A DNA stretch of 64,000 nucleotides from Candidatus Binatia bacterium (lineage in GTDB: Bacteria; Desulfobacterota; Binatia; HRBIN30): the NCBI GenBank assembly GCA_026004215.1, contig BPIR01000002.1, positions 1,209,533 to 1,273,532 of the forward strand. Reading direction: 5' to 3'. Made by a program: the position numbers and the translations under genes. Shown one piece after another: positions 63,935-64,000 of the stretch (position 1 is the stretch's first letter; the number at the start of each line of letters is the position of its first letter). The notes under the pieces were generated by a model. The model saw only the letters and a list, made by a program, of their open reading frames with translations. It did not search any database and had not been told where the DNA came from.

Positions 63935-64000
63935 TGGCGGAGCCCTGGGCGAATCAGGTCCTGCGAAAGATCGGCGAGGCTCGCGAGCTCTATCACCGCC
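63934..64000 (+). CDS. Start of a gene at the window edge, possibly brxF-like
   Basis: Only 22 codons are visible: MAEPWANQVLRKIGEARELYHR. A small P-loop protein BrxF in type 3-like BREX phage-defence islands begins with a similar LxKIxEAxxLYHRL pattern, and HTH proteins often come just before it, so this could be brxF. The evidence is short; other P-loop proteins might share it. The gene runs off the window. Confidence 0.4.
   Translation, partial: MAEPWANQVLRKIGEARELYHR

Overview
The window is GC-rich, densely packed bacterial chromosome. Gene order is typical of a free-living Gram-negative: an rpmH-rnpA-yidD-yidC-jag-mnmE block, a trpS-scpA-scpB-rluB block, an OmpA-type outer-membrane protein and hopane-free lipid-type metabolism genes (thioesterases, acyl-CoA dehydrogenases, acetoacetate decarboxylase-like protein). 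The long Thr/Pro linker protein with a dockerin-like end, the mosaic of fatty-acid and haloalkane enzymes and the type of interspersed hairpin repeats suggest a Desulfobacterota-like or Binatota-like lineage. That taxonomic guess is inference only.

Layout. 0-1.6 kb: aspS (cut by the window edge) and hisS on the minus strand. 1.6-8 kb: a 987-residue secreted mosaic protein, a small secreted protein, a tungstate-type ABC permease/ATPase pair without its binding protein, and miaA. 8-9.3 kb: a repeat-bearing spacer and two overlapping hotdog thioesterases. 9.4-14.2 kb: the ribosomal protein L34/RNase P/membrane-insertase/tRNA-modification operon, in which rpmH appears to lie inside an N-terminally extended rnpA. 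14.2-22.1 kb: HNH nuclease, haloalkane dehalogenase, SnoaL-like protein, matrixin-like metalloprotease, TesB thioesterase, tRNA-Gly(CCC), glutathione peroxidase and an ABC-2 exporter pair. 22.1-30 kb: a five-gene minus-strand operon (membrane protein, MoxR ATPase, DUF58, BatA-like and large VWA protein), with ATGA overlaps at three of its four junctions.

30-43.5 kb: DUF1614 membrane protein, SAM methyltransferase, mutY, a diaminopentanoate-dehydrogenase-like oxidoreductase, class III aminotransferase, argC, a large stand-alone superfamily 1 helicase, ompA and rlmI. 43.5-53.7 kb: a four-helix-bundle pseudogene with an 8-bp minisatellite, sensor histidine kinase, quinone oxidoreductase, a coiled-coil membrane protein, patatin phospholipase, a pair of complementary degenerate acyl-CoA dehydrogenases, an acetoacetate-decarboxylase-like protein and an arylesterase-like beta-propeller. 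53.7-54.2 kb: an island of hairpin repeats. 54.4-63.2 kb: a conserved small protein, pabC-pabB, a protease-like protein that has lost its catalytic triad, an ATP-grasp enzyme, and the M50 protease-trpS-scpA-scpB-rluB block. 63.2-64 kb: a 530-bp spacer, an excisionase-type HTH protein and the first 22 codons of a gene whose N-terminus resembles BrxF of BREX phage-defence islands.

The most notable points are the rnpA/rpmH nesting, the possible start of a defence island at the right edge, the pseudo-protease, the split acyl-CoA dehydrogenase pair, the 215-bp out-of-frame overlap of scpB and rluB, and the hairpin repeat family with a distant copy of its shared motif at 8.2 kb.
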